NCBI GenBank assembly: GCA_035650475.1
Contig: DASRHP010000001.1
Span: 1 to 64,000, forward strand
Source: Candidatus Binataceae bacterium
GTDB taxonomy: Bacteria > Desulfobacterota > Binatia > Binatales > Binataceae
DNA: 64,000 nt
Direction: 5' to 3'
How positions within the stretch are numbered: the stretch's first letter is position 1; each line of letters begins with the position of its first letter. Under the pieces are notes generated by a model. That model searched no databases. It was not told the origin of the DNA and saw nothing but the letters and a program-made list of their open reading frames with translations. The translations under genes and the position numbers were made by a program. Positions 7,571-16,383 of this stretch are shown one piece after another.

Positions 7571-9238
7571 TTAAACGCTAATAGTATTCAGTTTGCGCAT
7601 CGCGATTCGGTAATCGTACCACGCGCGTGTCACGACAAAGCAGGAAAATACGCCCGTCAGTACGCCCACGCACAACGTCACCGCGAATCCTTTGACCGGG
7701 CCTGTGCCAAACTGGAAGAGAATCAGGCCGGCGACGAAAGTCGAGATGTTGGAGTCGCGGATCGCCGACCAGGCGCGCTCGTATCCGATTCGGACCGCCT
7801 CACGCGGCGTCTTGCCCGCCCGCAACTCTTCGCGCATCCGTTCGTTGACCAGGACGTTGGCGTCCACCGACATGCCCAGCGTCAGCACGATGCCCGCGAT
7901 GCCGGGCAGGGTCAGCGTCGCCTGCATCGCCGCCATCACGCAGATCAGCAGCAGGATATTGAGCGAAAGGCCGAAGTCGGCGAGCACGCCCGCGCCGCTG
8001 TAATAGACCGCCATGAAGATCAGCACCGCCGCCGCGCCGACCACGAAGGACAACTCGCCCTCGCGGATCGAGTCGCGCCCCAGCGAAGGGCCGACCGTGC
8101 GCTCCTCGGCGATCTCCACCGGCGCGGGCAGCGCGCCCGAGCGCAGGACGATCGCCAACTCGTGCGCGTCGTCATAGGTGAAGTTACCGGTGATCTGGAC
8201 GTGGCCGCCGGGTATTGGCTCCTTTATTACAGGGTCGGAGTAAACCACGTTGTCGAGGATAATCGCGAGCCTGCGGCCGACGTTGGCCGAGGTTATCGCC
8301 CCGAAGATCGTCGCGCCGCGCTGGTCGAGGTCGACCGTCACGTAGGGCCCCTCAAGCTGGCCGCCCGGACGCACGCGAGCGTCGGTTATCGTGTCGCCGG
8401 TCAGCAGCACCGGTGTCTCGACCAGGTACGGCACACGTCCGCCGCGGCTGGCCGGCCCGTAAAGGATCTCATCACCCGGCGGCGGCCCGTCGCGCAGCGC
8501 ATCTGAGATCGAGTGGCTGTCGTCGATGAGCTTGAACTCGAGCACGCCGGTCTTGCCGATCAGCTCCTTGGCGCGCTCGGGGTCCTGGATGCCGGGGAGC
8601 TGGATAAGAATCTCGTCGTCGCCTTCCTTGGCGACCGTGGTTTCGCGCACCCCGAGCTGGTCGATCCGGTTGCGGATGGTCTCCAGCGCCTGCTCCATCG
8701 CCTGATTGCGCACCTGCGCAAGCTCCATCGGCCGGTACATCATCTTGTACGTCGGTCCGGTCTCGCCCGCGCCGGGGACGTAGCTCACGACCATGTCGGG
8801 AAAGATGCGCTGAGCAATGTCGAGGAAAGCGCTGCGCTCATCGGCGCTCGGCAGCGTGACGAGCAGCGCGCCCGAGGCGTCCTGGGCGATCTTCTTGACG
8901 TCGAGCTTGTTTTTCTTGAGCTCGAGCTTGAGGTCGTCGCCGGCGCGGCGCAGTTGATTCTTGACCGCGTCGTCGAGCTTGACCTGCAAAAGCAGATGGG
9001 TGCCGCCCTGAAGGTCGAGCCCGAGCTGTATCTTCGGCGTCGGGATCGCGTTGACCCACCAGTCGGGCAAGGGAACCTGGAGGCTGGGCAGCAGGATCAG
9101 CACCGCCAGCAGGGTCAGCGCTCCCCCCAAATACAGCCGGGTGAGTCCGCTGCCGCCGGTGAAGTGCAGCCACAGGAAGGCTACCGCCACCGCGAGCAGC
9201 ACGATTATCGGGATGAAATCGGCGTTTGCGTTCTGCAC
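7571..9238 (-). CDS. secD: protein translocase subunit SecD
   Basis: SecD works with SecF to pull exported proteins out of the SecYEG channel using the proton gradient. The 555-aa protein shows GLDLQGGTHLLLQV after the N-terminal membrane part, the P1 periplasmic head, and the membrane block with SVDANVLVNERMREEL and FQFGTGPVKGFAVTL typical of SecD/SecF. It has two N-terminal hydrophobic segments (about 8-24 and 35-51), where one is usual. The start is GTG at 9238, 45 nt after yajC, as in many bacterial yajC-secD pairs. No secF gene follows: the next gene is a small HTH protein. Length is close to the family norm (E. coli 615 aa). Confidence 0.93.
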   Translation of the reverse strand: MQNANADFIPIIVLLAVAVAFLWLHFTGGSGLTRLYLGGALTLLAVLILLPSLQVPLPDWWVNAIPTPKIQLGLDLQGGTHLLLQVKLDDAVKNQLRRAGDDLKLELKKNKLDVKKIAQDASGALLVTLPSADERSAFLDIAQRIFPDMVVSYVPGAGETGPTYKMMYRPMELAQVRNQAMEQALETIRNRIDQLGVRETTVAKEGDDEILIQLPGIQDPERAKELIGKTGVLEFKLIDDSHSISDALRDGPPPGDEILYGPASRGGRVPYLVETPVLLTGDTITDARVRPGGQLEGPYVTVDLDQRGATIFGAITSANVGRRLAIILDNVVYSDPVIKEPIPGGHVQITGNFTYDDAHELAIVLRSGALPAPVEIAEERTVGPSLGRDSIREGELSFVVGAAAVLIFMAVYYSGAGVLADFGLSLNILLLICVMAAMQATLTLPGIAGIVLTLGMSVDANVLVNERMREELRAGKTPREAVRIGYERAWSAIRDSNISTFVAGLILFQFGTGPVKGFAVTLCVGVLTGVFSCFVVTRAWYDYRIAMRKLNTISV

Positions 9239-9283
9239 GTTAACTCCGCGAAAGCTCCGATGCGGGTGCGCGCCGGGGCCGGC

Positions 9284-9649
9284 CTATTCCGCCTTCTCCC
9301 GCTTGCCGGCCGAAGGCGTCTTGCCGTAGTTGGAGAGCGCGGCGATCTGGGCGCGCTCGACCCGCACCCGGACGTTGGGCGCTATCTCCAAAGTCACAAT
9401 CCGGTCGCCGATTTCGTGGATCCGTCCGAGCATCCCGCCCGAAGTCACAACTTCGTCGTTGCGCTTGAGCTTGGCGAGCATGTCGCGATGCTCGGCGGCC
9501 TTCTTGGTCTGCGGCCGGATGAAGAACCAGTAAAAGGCAACGATCAGCAGGGCAAACGGCACCGCCGGGCCGTACAGAAGCTGATCGACGAGCGTCGCCT
9601 GCCCGCCCGCGCCGGCGTCCGCCGCCCACGCTATTCCTTCCCACAGCAT
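9284..9649 (-). CDS. yajC: preprotein translocase accessory protein YajC
   Basis: A 121-aa inner-membrane protein with one transmembrane helix (about 29-44) followed by IRPQTKKAAEH and VVTSGGMLGRI, the YajC signature. It associates with SecDF. The gene starts 3 nt after the tgt stop and precedes secD, the classical queA-tgt-yajC-secD order. The tail (KTPSAGKREKAE) is charged and cytosolic. Confidence 0.93.
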   Translation of the reverse strand: MLWEGIAWAADAGAGGQATLVDQLLYGPAVPFALLIVAFYWFFIRPQTKKAAEHRDMLAKLKRNDEVVTSGGMLGRIHEIGDRIVTLEIAPNVRVRVERAQIAALSNYGKTPSAGKREKAE

Positions 9650-9652
9650 CGC

Positions 9653-10801
9653 TTACTCTTTCTGCGCGCGATCCGCGCCGCTGGCAAGCCGCCCGAGCGT
9701 CGCGGCGGCATATTCGCGCCATTTGCCGGCGGCGATCGCGGCCCGCATCCCCGCCATCAGGCGGGCGTAAAAGTACAGATTATGTTCCGTCAGTGCGCGC
9801 GCCGCCAGAATCTCACCCGAGACATACAAATGGCGCAAGTAGGCGCGGCTGAGCCGCGCACACGTCCGGCATCCACACTCCTCGTCGAGCGGTCGCCGGT
9901 CGCGCGCATAAGCCGCCTGCTTGATCGAGATCCGACCCACGGCGGTGAAGGCGCCGCCATTGCGCGCGTTGCGTGTCGGCAACACGCAGTCGAACAAATC
10001 GTAGCCCATTCCTACCGCCGCGATAAGGTCCTCCGGCGTGCCCACGCCCATCAGGTAGCGCGGGCACTTCGCCGGCAAAAGCTCGGCGCTGAGCGCCGCC
10101 ATCTCGCGCATCTGCTCGCGCGGCTCGCCCACCGCCAGCCCGCCCGCGGCGAAGCCGTCGAAGGCCAGCGCGGTTATCCGCGCCGCGCTTTGCCGCCGCA
10201 AGTCGGGATAGACGCTGCCCTGGATTATCCCGAACAACGCCTGGCTCGGGCTGCGGCGAGCCCCAACGCATCGCTCGGCCCATCGCGCGGTCAGCTCGAG
10301 CGATGAGCCGGCTCGCTCGTAATCGGCGGGATACGGCGTGCATTCGTCCAGCGCCATCATCAGATCGGCCCCCAGCCGCTCCTGGATTTCGACCGCGCGC
10401 TCGGGCGTGAGCATCACCTCGCTGCCGTCCAGATGCGAGCGGAAGCGGATTCCCGCCTCGCTTATCGAATTGAGCCGCGCAAGGCTCATCGCCTGGAAGC
10501 CGCCGGAGTCGGTGAGTACCGCGCCCGCAAAGCCCATGAAGCGCCCCACCCCGCCCAGCTCGGCGATCAACTCCTCGCCCGGGCGCACCGCCAGATGGTA
10601 GGTGTTGGCGAGCACCAGCCGATAGCCGAGTTGCCACAGCTCGTCGGGCGCCATCGCCTTGACCGCCGCGCGGGTCCCGACCGGCATGAAAGCGGGCGTG
10701 GCTACCTCGCCGTGCGCGGTGCGCATCAGGCCCACGCGCGCGGCGCCGTCGCGCGCGACGACTTCGAAGCTGAAGTGCGCCCGGTTTTCTCTGCCGCTCA
10801 C
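9653..10801 (-). CDS. tgt: tRNA-guanine transglycosylase
   Basis: Exchanges guanine-34 for preQ1 in tRNAs for Asp, Asn, His and Tyr, a step of queuosine synthesis. Seen are DSGGFQAMS (catalytic/substrate Asp), MALDECTPYP, GIIQGSVYPDLR, GGLAVGE, DCVLPTRNARNG (nucleophile region) and the zinc site CGCRTC with a following HNLYF. I place the start at GTG 10801, which overlaps the queA stop as GTGA and gives 382 aa, the normal length. A much longer in-frame extension upstream overlaps queA and lacks protein character. Translation is probably coupled to queA. Confidence 0.93.
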   Translation of the reverse strand: MSGRENRAHFSFEVVARDGAARVGLMRTAHGEVATPAFMPVGTRAAVKAMAPDELWQLGYRLVLANTYHLAVRPGEELIAELGGVGRFMGFAGAVLTDSGGFQAMSLARLNSISEAGIRFRSHLDGSEVMLTPERAVEIQERLGADLMMALDECTPYPADYERAGSSLELTARWAERCVGARRSPSQALFGIIQGSVYPDLRRQSAARITALAFDGFAAGGLAVGEPREQMREMAALSAELLPAKCPRYLMGVGTPEDLIAAVGMGYDLFDCVLPTRNARNGGAFTAVGRISIKQAAYARDRRPLDEECGCRTCARLSRAYLRHLYVSGEILAARALTEHNLYFYARLMAGMRAAIAAGKWREYAAATLGRLASGADRAQKE

Positions 10802-11817
10802 AGGATCAACATCGCGTCGCCGTAGCTCAGGAAGCGGTAGCGACGGCGGATCGCCTGCTCGTAGGCGTCGAGGATAACCTCGCGCCCTGCGAACGCCATC
10901 ACCATCGCGAGCACGGTGGAGCGCGGCATGTGAAAGTTGGTGATCATCGCGTTGACGACACGGAAACGGAAGCCCGGCGCGATAAACAGCCCGGTCCAGC
11001 CCTCGGCGTCGCCAGTGATTCCCCACGACTCCAGCGCGCGCACGCTGCTGGTGCCGACCGCGATTACCCGTCCGCCGGTACGCCGCGCCAGGGCCAGCGC
11101 CTCGAGCGCCGCGGGCGAAATCGTGTACCACTCGGCCTCCATCGTATGCGCCTCGACCTGGGGCTCGCGCAGCGGCGTGAAGGTCCCGGGGCCGATATGG
11201 AGCGTCACGAACGCGTTGCGGATTCCGGCGGCCGCGAGGTCGGCCAAAAGCTCGCGCGTGAAATGCAGTCCGGCGGTGGGCGCGGCAACGGCGCCCGGCC
11301 GCGCGGCGTAGATCGTCTGGTAGTCCTCGCGGTCTGCGGGGCGCGGCGGGCGCTGGATATAGTGCGGCAGTGCGGGCACGCCCGCGGCTTCGAGGATCGT
11401 TTCGATCGGCACGGAGTTGTCGCTCGCCACCAGCGGGCGGCCCGAGCGCACGAAGCCGACGACGCGCAACGCGTGTCCGTCGTCAAGCTCAAGCCGCGTC
11501 CCCTCGCGCAGTCCGCGATGGGTCCGCGCAAGCGCCATCCATGCGCCGCGCGGCTGCTCGACCGGGCGGACGATCAGGAGCTCGACCGCGCCGCCGGACG
11601 GCTTACGTGCAAACAGCCGCGCTGGGAAGACCCGCGTGTCGTTGAGGACCAGCAGATCGCCGTCGCGCAGAAAGTCACGAAGCTTGTAGAAGCGCGCATG
11701 CTCAAGGGTGCCGGCGCGGCGGTCGAGCACCAGCAGACGCGCCTCGGCACGCCGCTCCAAGGGCTCCTGCGCGATCAGCTCGGGCGGCAGATGGTAGTCG
11801 AGTTCGCTAAGACGCAT
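10798..11817 (-). CDS. queA: S-adenosylmethionine:tRNA ribosyltransferase-isomerase
   Basis: Forms epoxyqueuosine on tRNA by transferring the ribosyl part of SAM to preQ1, the step after Tgt. The 339-aa protein starts at ATG 11817 with MRLSELDYHLPPELIAQ and shows LVLNDTRVFPARL, VAAPTAGLHFT, LHIGPGTFTPLR, AVGTSSVRALES and MITNFHMPRSTVL, all family signatures. It is the first gene of the queA-tgt-yajC-secD operon; the gap to the upstream oxidoreductase is about 175 nt and can hold a promoter. Confidence 0.95.
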   Translation of the reverse strand: MRLSELDYHLPPELIAQEPLERRAEARLLVLDRRAGTLEHARFYKLRDFLRDGDLLVLNDTRVFPARLFARKPSGGAVELLIVRPVEQPRGAWMALARTHRGLREGTRLELDDGHALRVVGFVRSGRPLVASDNSVPIETILEAAGVPALPHYIQRPPRPADREDYQTIYAARPGAVAAPTAGLHFTRELLADLAAAGIRNAFVTLHIGPGTFTPLREPQVEAHTMEAEWYTISPAALEALALARRTGGRVIAVGTSSVRALESWGITGDAEGWTGLFIAPGFRFRVVNAMITNFHMPRSTVLAMVMAFAGREVILDAYEQAIRRRYRFLSYGDAMLIL

Positions 11818-11993
11818 CCGGCGGCGGGGCAGCAAATCAGGCGCTCGCCCGCCTTCAAGAATAGCATTTCCGCGCTCTGCCCAAATTATCCTGGCCGCAG
11901 CTCCCACTGAACCTTCGCGCAACGTCCACGGGCCTCTCCCAACGCGGGTGAGACATGGAAGTTTCCCTGCCGCAACTGCGGGCGCTGCGCCGA

Positions 11994-12974
11994 CTAGGCG
12001 ATGCGCAGAACTATCTTGCCGAAGTGCTCGCTCGCCGCCATCATGCGATGCGCCTCGCCGGCCTGCGCCATCGGCACCACCTGGTAGATCGGCGGACGCA
12101 AGCGTCCGGCTTCGAGCGCCGCGCCAAAGCGCGCGAGCAGCGCCGCCACAATCCGCGCCTTCTCCCCGGCTGGACGGCTGCGCAGGGTCGAGCCCATGAT
12201 CTTGAGATGGCGGCGCAAAACGGGATTTAGATCGATCTCGCCGCGCGCGCCTTTCATCAGGCCGATCAACACCAGCCGGCCGCCGGGCGCGAGCGCCTCG
12301 AGATTCTGCCCGAGGTATGCAGCGCCGATATGGTCGAGCAGGACGTCAACGCCGCGGCCGTTGGTTGCAGCCTTGACCGCTGGCGCAAACGGCCCCGACT
12401 TGTAATTGATCGCAACGTCGGCGCCGAGCTGCCGGCACCGCTCGCACTTGGCGTCGCTGCCCGCGGTCACAATTGAACGGATGCCCGCCTCCTTGCACAG
12501 CAGGATCGCCGCCGTGCCGACGCCGCTGCCGCCGCCATGCACGAGCACCGACTCGCCGGGCTGCACCTCGGCGAGCATGAAGATGTTGAGAAAAGCGGTG
12601 AGAAAAACCTCGGGGAAGGCGGCGGCCTCTTCGTCGCTCATCCCCGCCGGCACACGCATCGCGGAACCGGCGTCAACCACCGCGTGCTCGGCGTAGCCGC
12701 CGCCCGCAAGCAGCGCCATCGCCCGCTCGCCGACGCGCCATCCGCTGACCCCAGCGCCGAGCGCGGCGACTTCACCCGCGCATTCGAGGCCCAAAATGTC
12801 CGAGGCGCCGGGCGGCGGCGGATAGAAGCCCTGGCGCTGCATCAGGTCGGCGCGGTTGACTCCGGCGCACCTGACCCGGATTAGCAACTCGCCCGCACCG
12901 GGTCTTGGGTCGGCAGCTTCGCCGACCTTGAGCACGCTTTCGTCGCCGGGCTTGTCGAAGATCACCGCCTTCAT
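11994..12974 (-). CDS. NADPH:quinone oxidoreductase-like zinc-free MDR
   Basis: A 326-aa medium-chain dehydrogenase/reductase of the quinone oxidoreductase branch: MKAVIFDKPG start, GRD-type catalytic half with RADLMQRQG, then the nucleotide-binding motif VHGGGSGVGTAAILL (about 145-160) and the product-side LIGLMKGARGEIDLNPVL. The structural and catalytic zinc ligands of alcohol dehydrogenases are absent. This branch (PIG3/Qor-like) reduces quinones or enones with NADPH. ATG at 12974; a GGAAAGGCGGCTGC leader gives a plausible ribosome site. It is preceded by an alcohol dehydrogenase gene on the same strand. Confidence 0.8.
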   Translation of the reverse strand: MKAVIFDKPGDESVLKVGEAADPRPGAGELLIRVRCAGVNRADLMQRQGFYPPPPGASDILGLECAGEVAALGAGVSGWRVGERAMALLAGGGYAEHAVVDAGSAMRVPAGMSDEEAAAFPEVFLTAFLNIFMLAEVQPGESVLVHGGGSGVGTAAILLCKEAGIRSIVTAGSDAKCERCRQLGADVAINYKSGPFAPAVKAATNGRGVDVLLDHIGAAYLGQNLEALAPGGRLVLIGLMKGARGEIDLNPVLRRHLKIMGSTLRSRPAGEKARIVAALLARFGAALEAGRLRPPIYQVVPMAQAGEAHRMMAASEHFGKIVLRIA

Positions 12975-13077
12975 CGTGCAGCCGCCTTTCCGCCGCGCGC
13001 CCCGCGGGGGCGCGCGCAAAACGCGAAGAGGGCCCGCGTCGGACCCTCTCCGCAGCAAATCGCTTATCCCGGTCGCG

Positions 13078-14133
13078 TCAGATCTTGTAGTCGATGATCG
13101 TCACACCGACGTTCTGGAAGTTGGTCATCTCCTCGAGGATTTTCGAGGCGCCCCCCAGGTCTACGGTGCCGGTAATCATCGACTTGGGGTTAAGCTTCTT
13201 CGCCTCGACCAACTGGAGCATTCCGGGATAGTGCGACGCCTGCATCCCCAGTGTTCCGATCAGTTGCAGCTCCATCAGCACCACCTTGTCGATCGGGACC
13301 GCGACTTCGCCCTTCTCGGCCTGGGTGGTGAGGCCAATCTGGAGATGGCGTCCCTGCTTGCGCAGGCTGTTGATGGAGTTGCGGCAGGTGGCGGCGACGC
13401 CCAGCGCGTCAACTGAGACGTGCGCCCCGCCCTTGGTGATGTCCATGATCGCCATCGCCGGGTCGCCGGCCTTGGCGTTAACGATGTGGCTTGCGCCGAC
13501 CGACTTGGCCAGCTCGAGCTTGCGTCCGTCAAGATCGACCGCGATCACCTGCGCGCCGATCGCGGCCGCGATGTGGACTGCCGCAAGCCCGATCCCGCCG
13601 CAGCCGTGCACGGCGACCCATTCGCCCGGCCGCACCTGCGCGCGATCGACAATTCCGTGGTAGGAGGTCATGAACCGGCAACCCATCGAGGCGCCTTCGA
13701 GAAAGCCAACGCTGTCGGGCATGGGCACCAAGTTGAGATCAGCGAATGGGACGCCGACGTATTGGCCGTAGCCGCCCCAGTACGTCACGCCGGGAACGAA
13801 CGGGGTGTTGCAGATATTGGAGTTGCCGTTGCGGCAGAACTCGCAGGTGCCGTCGCCCTGGCTGAACGGCACCAGTACGCGGTCGCCCTTCTTGAAGTCG
13901 CGCACGTCCGGGCCGACTTCCTCGACCACGCCGCAGAACTCGTGGCCCATCACCAGCGGCAGCGCGGGGGTCAACCCGACCCACGACCAGTCGCCCGACC
14001 AGATGTGCCAGTCGGAGCGGCAGACGCCTTCGGCGGCGGTTCTGATAATCGCGCCGTTGGGCGGACACTGCGGATCGGGCACGTCCCTGACCACCAGCGG
14101 CTTGCGAATCGCTTCCAAAACTGCGGCTTTCAT
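13078..14133 (-). CDS. zinc-dependent medium-chain alcohol dehydrogenase
   Basis: A 351-aa dehydrogenase. The catalytic zinc region is EGVCRSDWH with GHEFCGVVEEVG, and the NAD(P)-binding motif is VHGCGGIGLAAVH. The structural zinc lobe reads DGTCEFCRNGNSNIC, where Asp stands in place of the first of the usual four Cys; such D-C-C-C lobes are known and may still bind zinc. Substrate is not predictable. ATG at 14133 has AGGAGG just upstream (GCAAGGAGGACTTCG). It lies between an LLM oxidoreductase and a quinone oxidoreductase, which suggests a small redox/xenobiotic operon. Confidence 0.82.
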   Translation of the reverse strand: MKAAVLEAIRKPLVVRDVPDPQCPPNGAIIRTAAEGVCRSDWHIWSGDWSWVGLTPALPLVMGHEFCGVVEEVGPDVRDFKKGDRVLVPFSQGDGTCEFCRNGNSNICNTPFVPGVTYWGGYGQYVGVPFADLNLVPMPDSVGFLEGASMGCRFMTSYHGIVDRAQVRPGEWVAVHGCGGIGLAAVHIAAAIGAQVIAVDLDGRKLELAKSVGASHIVNAKAGDPAMAIMDITKGGAHVSVDALGVAATCRNSINSLRKQGRHLQIGLTTQAEKGEVAVPIDKVVLMELQLIGTLGMQASHYPGMLQLVEAKKLNPKSMITGTVDLGGASKILEEMTNFQNVGVTIIDYKI

Positions 14134-14310
14134 CGAAGTCCTCCTTGCAGACGAATCCGGCGGCCGGCGGCCCGTCGGTCCGATTTCCGTGGGTACAGCC
14201 AAGCGCCATGCGCGCCGGCTTATGCGCGCCGCGCGGATCAACCTTTAGCGCCGCGTCCGGTGGCAGGCAAATCGACGCGCGCGCGCTGGTCCGCGTGAGA
14301 CCGCTGCGGG

Positions 14311-15309
14311 TTACTGCGCGAGCGCTTCCACAACGCGCGCGTAGCTCGCCAAATCGGGCGCATCGATCTCCACGCGATGGATATCGGCGCCGGCCGCGGC
14401 CTCGGCCGCCAGTCGCTCGCGCGCGCCGGCGACGTCGCCGACGTACGTCATCTCGTCGAGCAGCCGGCGCGATACCGCCTCGGCGCCGGCCTTCGAACCG
14501 CCGGCGGTCCATGCCTCGCGGATGCGCCGCACGTCGTCGCCGAAGCCAAAGCGAGTGAGTTGCTCGGCGTAAAAGGTGCCCATCCGCGCCGCGTAAAACG
14601 AGAGCGTGCCGGCGTAGGCAGCGCGCGCGCGCTCAGGATTGTCGGTCACGTGAATCGTGCCCGGCGCTTTGACCGCGATTGCCCTGGGGTCGCGCCCCGC
14701 CTTCGAAATCATCGCGCGAAACGCGGCGATCGTCTCACCGAGACGCCCCAGCGGAACCATCACCGGCAGCCATCCGTCGGCCTGCCGTGCGGTGAACTCG
14801 ACGCTCTTGCGATTGAGCGACGCGATATAGATCGGGATGTGTTTGCGCGGCGGCTCGAAGCGCAGCGTGAAGCCGCGCGCGAGCTTGAACAGTCTGCCGT
14901 TGTAGTTGAGCGGCTGGCCCGCGATGAGCATGTTGATGATGTCCACGTACTCGCGCATCCGGCTGAGCGGCGGATTGAACGGCACGCCGTGGAAATGCTC
15001 GATCACCTGCGGTCCGCTGGTGCCGAGCCCGATGATCATCCGCCCGCCGCTCAGCTCGTCGAGCGTCGCGAAATGCTGCGCGAGCGCGCCCGGGGTGCGC
15101 GAGTAGGTGTTGACGATCGCGGTGGCGAGTTTCACGCGCGAAGTATGCTCGGCGAGCAGAGTCAGCGTGGTAAAGGCGTCGCGGCCCCACGCCTCGGCGA
15201 CCCAGATCGAATGCATCCCGGCCTGGTCGGCGGCGCGGGCGCGCTCGATCAGCCCTTTGAAGTCGGGCTTGCCTTGCCAGTTGATACCGGCCGAAATGTT
15301 GTAGGCCAT
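14311..15309 (-). CDS. LLM-class (luciferase-like) F420/FMN-dependent oxidoreductase
   Basis: A 332-aa TIM-barrel enzyme of the bacterial luciferase family. Seen are DQAGMHSIWVAEAWGRD, LATAIVNTYSRTPGALAQ, LSGGRMIIGLGTSGPQV, and IPIYIASLNRKSVEF. The GLGTSGPQV pattern is typical of the F420-dependent (MER/FGD-like) branch. I cannot tell F420 from FMN by eye. It is the first gene of the minus-strand group and its 140-nt upstream gap faces the divergent phosphatase gene, where a shared promoter region would lie. Confidence 0.82.
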   Translation of the reverse strand: MAYNISAGINWQGKPDFKGLIERARAADQAGMHSIWVAEAWGRDAFTTLTLLAEHTSRVKLATAIVNTYSRTPGALAQHFATLDELSGGRMIIGLGTSGPQVIEHFHGVPFNPPLSRMREYVDIINMLIAGQPLNYNGRLFKLARGFTLRFEPPRKHIPIYIASLNRKSVEFTARQADGWLPVMVPLGRLGETIAAFRAMISKAGRDPRAIAVKAPGTIHVTDNPERARAAYAGTLSFYAARMGTFYAEQLTRFGFGDDVRRIREAWTAGGSKAGAEAVSRRLLDEMTYVGDVAGARERLAAEAAAGADIHRVEIDAPDLASYARVVEALAQ

Positions 15310-15450
15310 CGTCGCTGCACCTCGCGGGCGCCCGCAGTCCAGCCAGGGCGCCGGGCGTGCGGCCACTTTTAGCCTCACCGCGCGCCGCCTGTCGAGCGCA
15401 GAAGCCCGGCGAACCCGCGCTTTCAGAGCGCCTGCGAAGCCGCTAGGATT

Positions 15451-16266
15451 ATGGATGGTGGTGTGGACGGTGCGGGGTCTCCGGCCCGCCGCAGATCCGA
15501 CGTGTCAGCCGACGCTGAAAAGAAATCCGCCGCCAATCGCGACAATCCTCCCTCATCGCGCCGGGTCGTCGTCGATTTCAACCTGCTGCGCCGCTTCGGC
15601 GGCCGCAATTTCCGCGATCTCGGCGGCCATCCGGCCGCCGACGGCCGCCGCGTGCGGCGCGCGCGGGTCTATCGCTCGGCGCATCTTTCCGAACTGCCGA
15701 ACGAAACCCCTATCAAATCCGCGGGCCTGCGCACGGTCGTCACCCTGCAAAGCCGCACCGAGATCTCGATCCTTGGGCCGCCGCACGCCGACCTTTTGCG
15801 CTCGGTTCGGTGGGAGCATATCCCGATCGGCGACCGCTGGTTCCAAGAGCGCGAGCCGATAAGCCTGGTCCCCGGCCGCGAGCATCACGCGATCGTTGAC
15901 AAGTTCCGCGACGACTGGCGCACCTTTTTTAAAATCCTCGCCGAGCGCGATGTTTACCCCCTGCTCTTCCACTGCTCGGCCGGCCGCGACCGCACTGGGG
16001 TGGGGGCGGCGATGTTGCTCGAGCTGCTGGGCGTAGCGCGCGGACGGATCGTTACCGACTTTCTCGAAAGCAACTTGGTGTTTCCGAAAATTCCGCTTGC
16101 GCCCACGCAACTCGACCCGGTCTTCGAGTTGATCGACGAGGCGGGCGGAATCGAACCGTTCATGTGCGAGGGAATCGGGCTCGACCGCTTCGACCTCGAA
16201 GCGATTCGCGCCGACCTGCTCGAAGACGCAAGCGCCGGCGACGAGCGCGATTCCAACGGCGAGTAG
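15451..16266 (+). CDS. tyrosine/dual-specificity phosphatase (Y_phosphatase3 type)
   Basis: A 271-aa cytosolic phosphatase. The P-loop FHCSAGRDRTGVG (residues ~172-184) has the CX5R signature with nucleophile Cys and phosphate-binding Arg. The N-terminal RRFGGRNFRDLGGHP and SAHLSEL match the PF13350 family (tyrosine or phosphoinositide phosphatases such as the MptpB type). The first ~35 residues are polar and low-complexity, so a later start is possible, but ATG at 15451 is the only good candidate before the domain. Single gene, divergent from the LLM enzyme and convergent with hpf. Confidence 0.8.
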   Translation: MDGGVDGAGSPARRRSDVSADAEKKSAANRDNPPSSRRVVVDFNLLRRFGGRNFRDLGGHPAADGRRVRRARVYRSAHLSELPNETPIKSAGLRTVVTLQSRTEISILGPPHADLLRSVRWEHIPIGDRWFQEREPISLVPGREHHAIVDKFRDDWRTFFKILAERDVYPLLFHCSAGRDRTGVGAAMLLELLGVARGRIVTDFLESNLVFPKIPLAPTQLDPVFELIDEAGGIEPFMCEGIGLDRFDLEAIRADLLEDASAGDERDSNGE

Positions 16267-16366
16267 CCCCTGTGACAAGCCCTCCGCGGCGCGACGGCGC
16301 GTTACGGCCGCGGCCGCTCGCATCAACGCCGCGCCCCGCTCCAATCAACAAGAAGTAGCTGTGCGA

Positions 16367-16383
16367 AGCGCGCGCGGCGCGCT
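16367..16383. terminator. GC-rich hairpin between convergent genes
   Basis: AGCGCGC and GCGCGCT form a perfect 7-bp stem around a 3-nt loop between the phosphatase (plus) and the hpf-csd gene (minus), touching the hpf stop codon. There is no T-run on either side, so it may only slow or process transcripts. Confidence 0.3.

Noticed and set aside
8513-10306. Plus-strand frame of 597 codons across secD, yajC and tgt
   Set aside because: Antisense shadow; no domain, composition unlike a protein.
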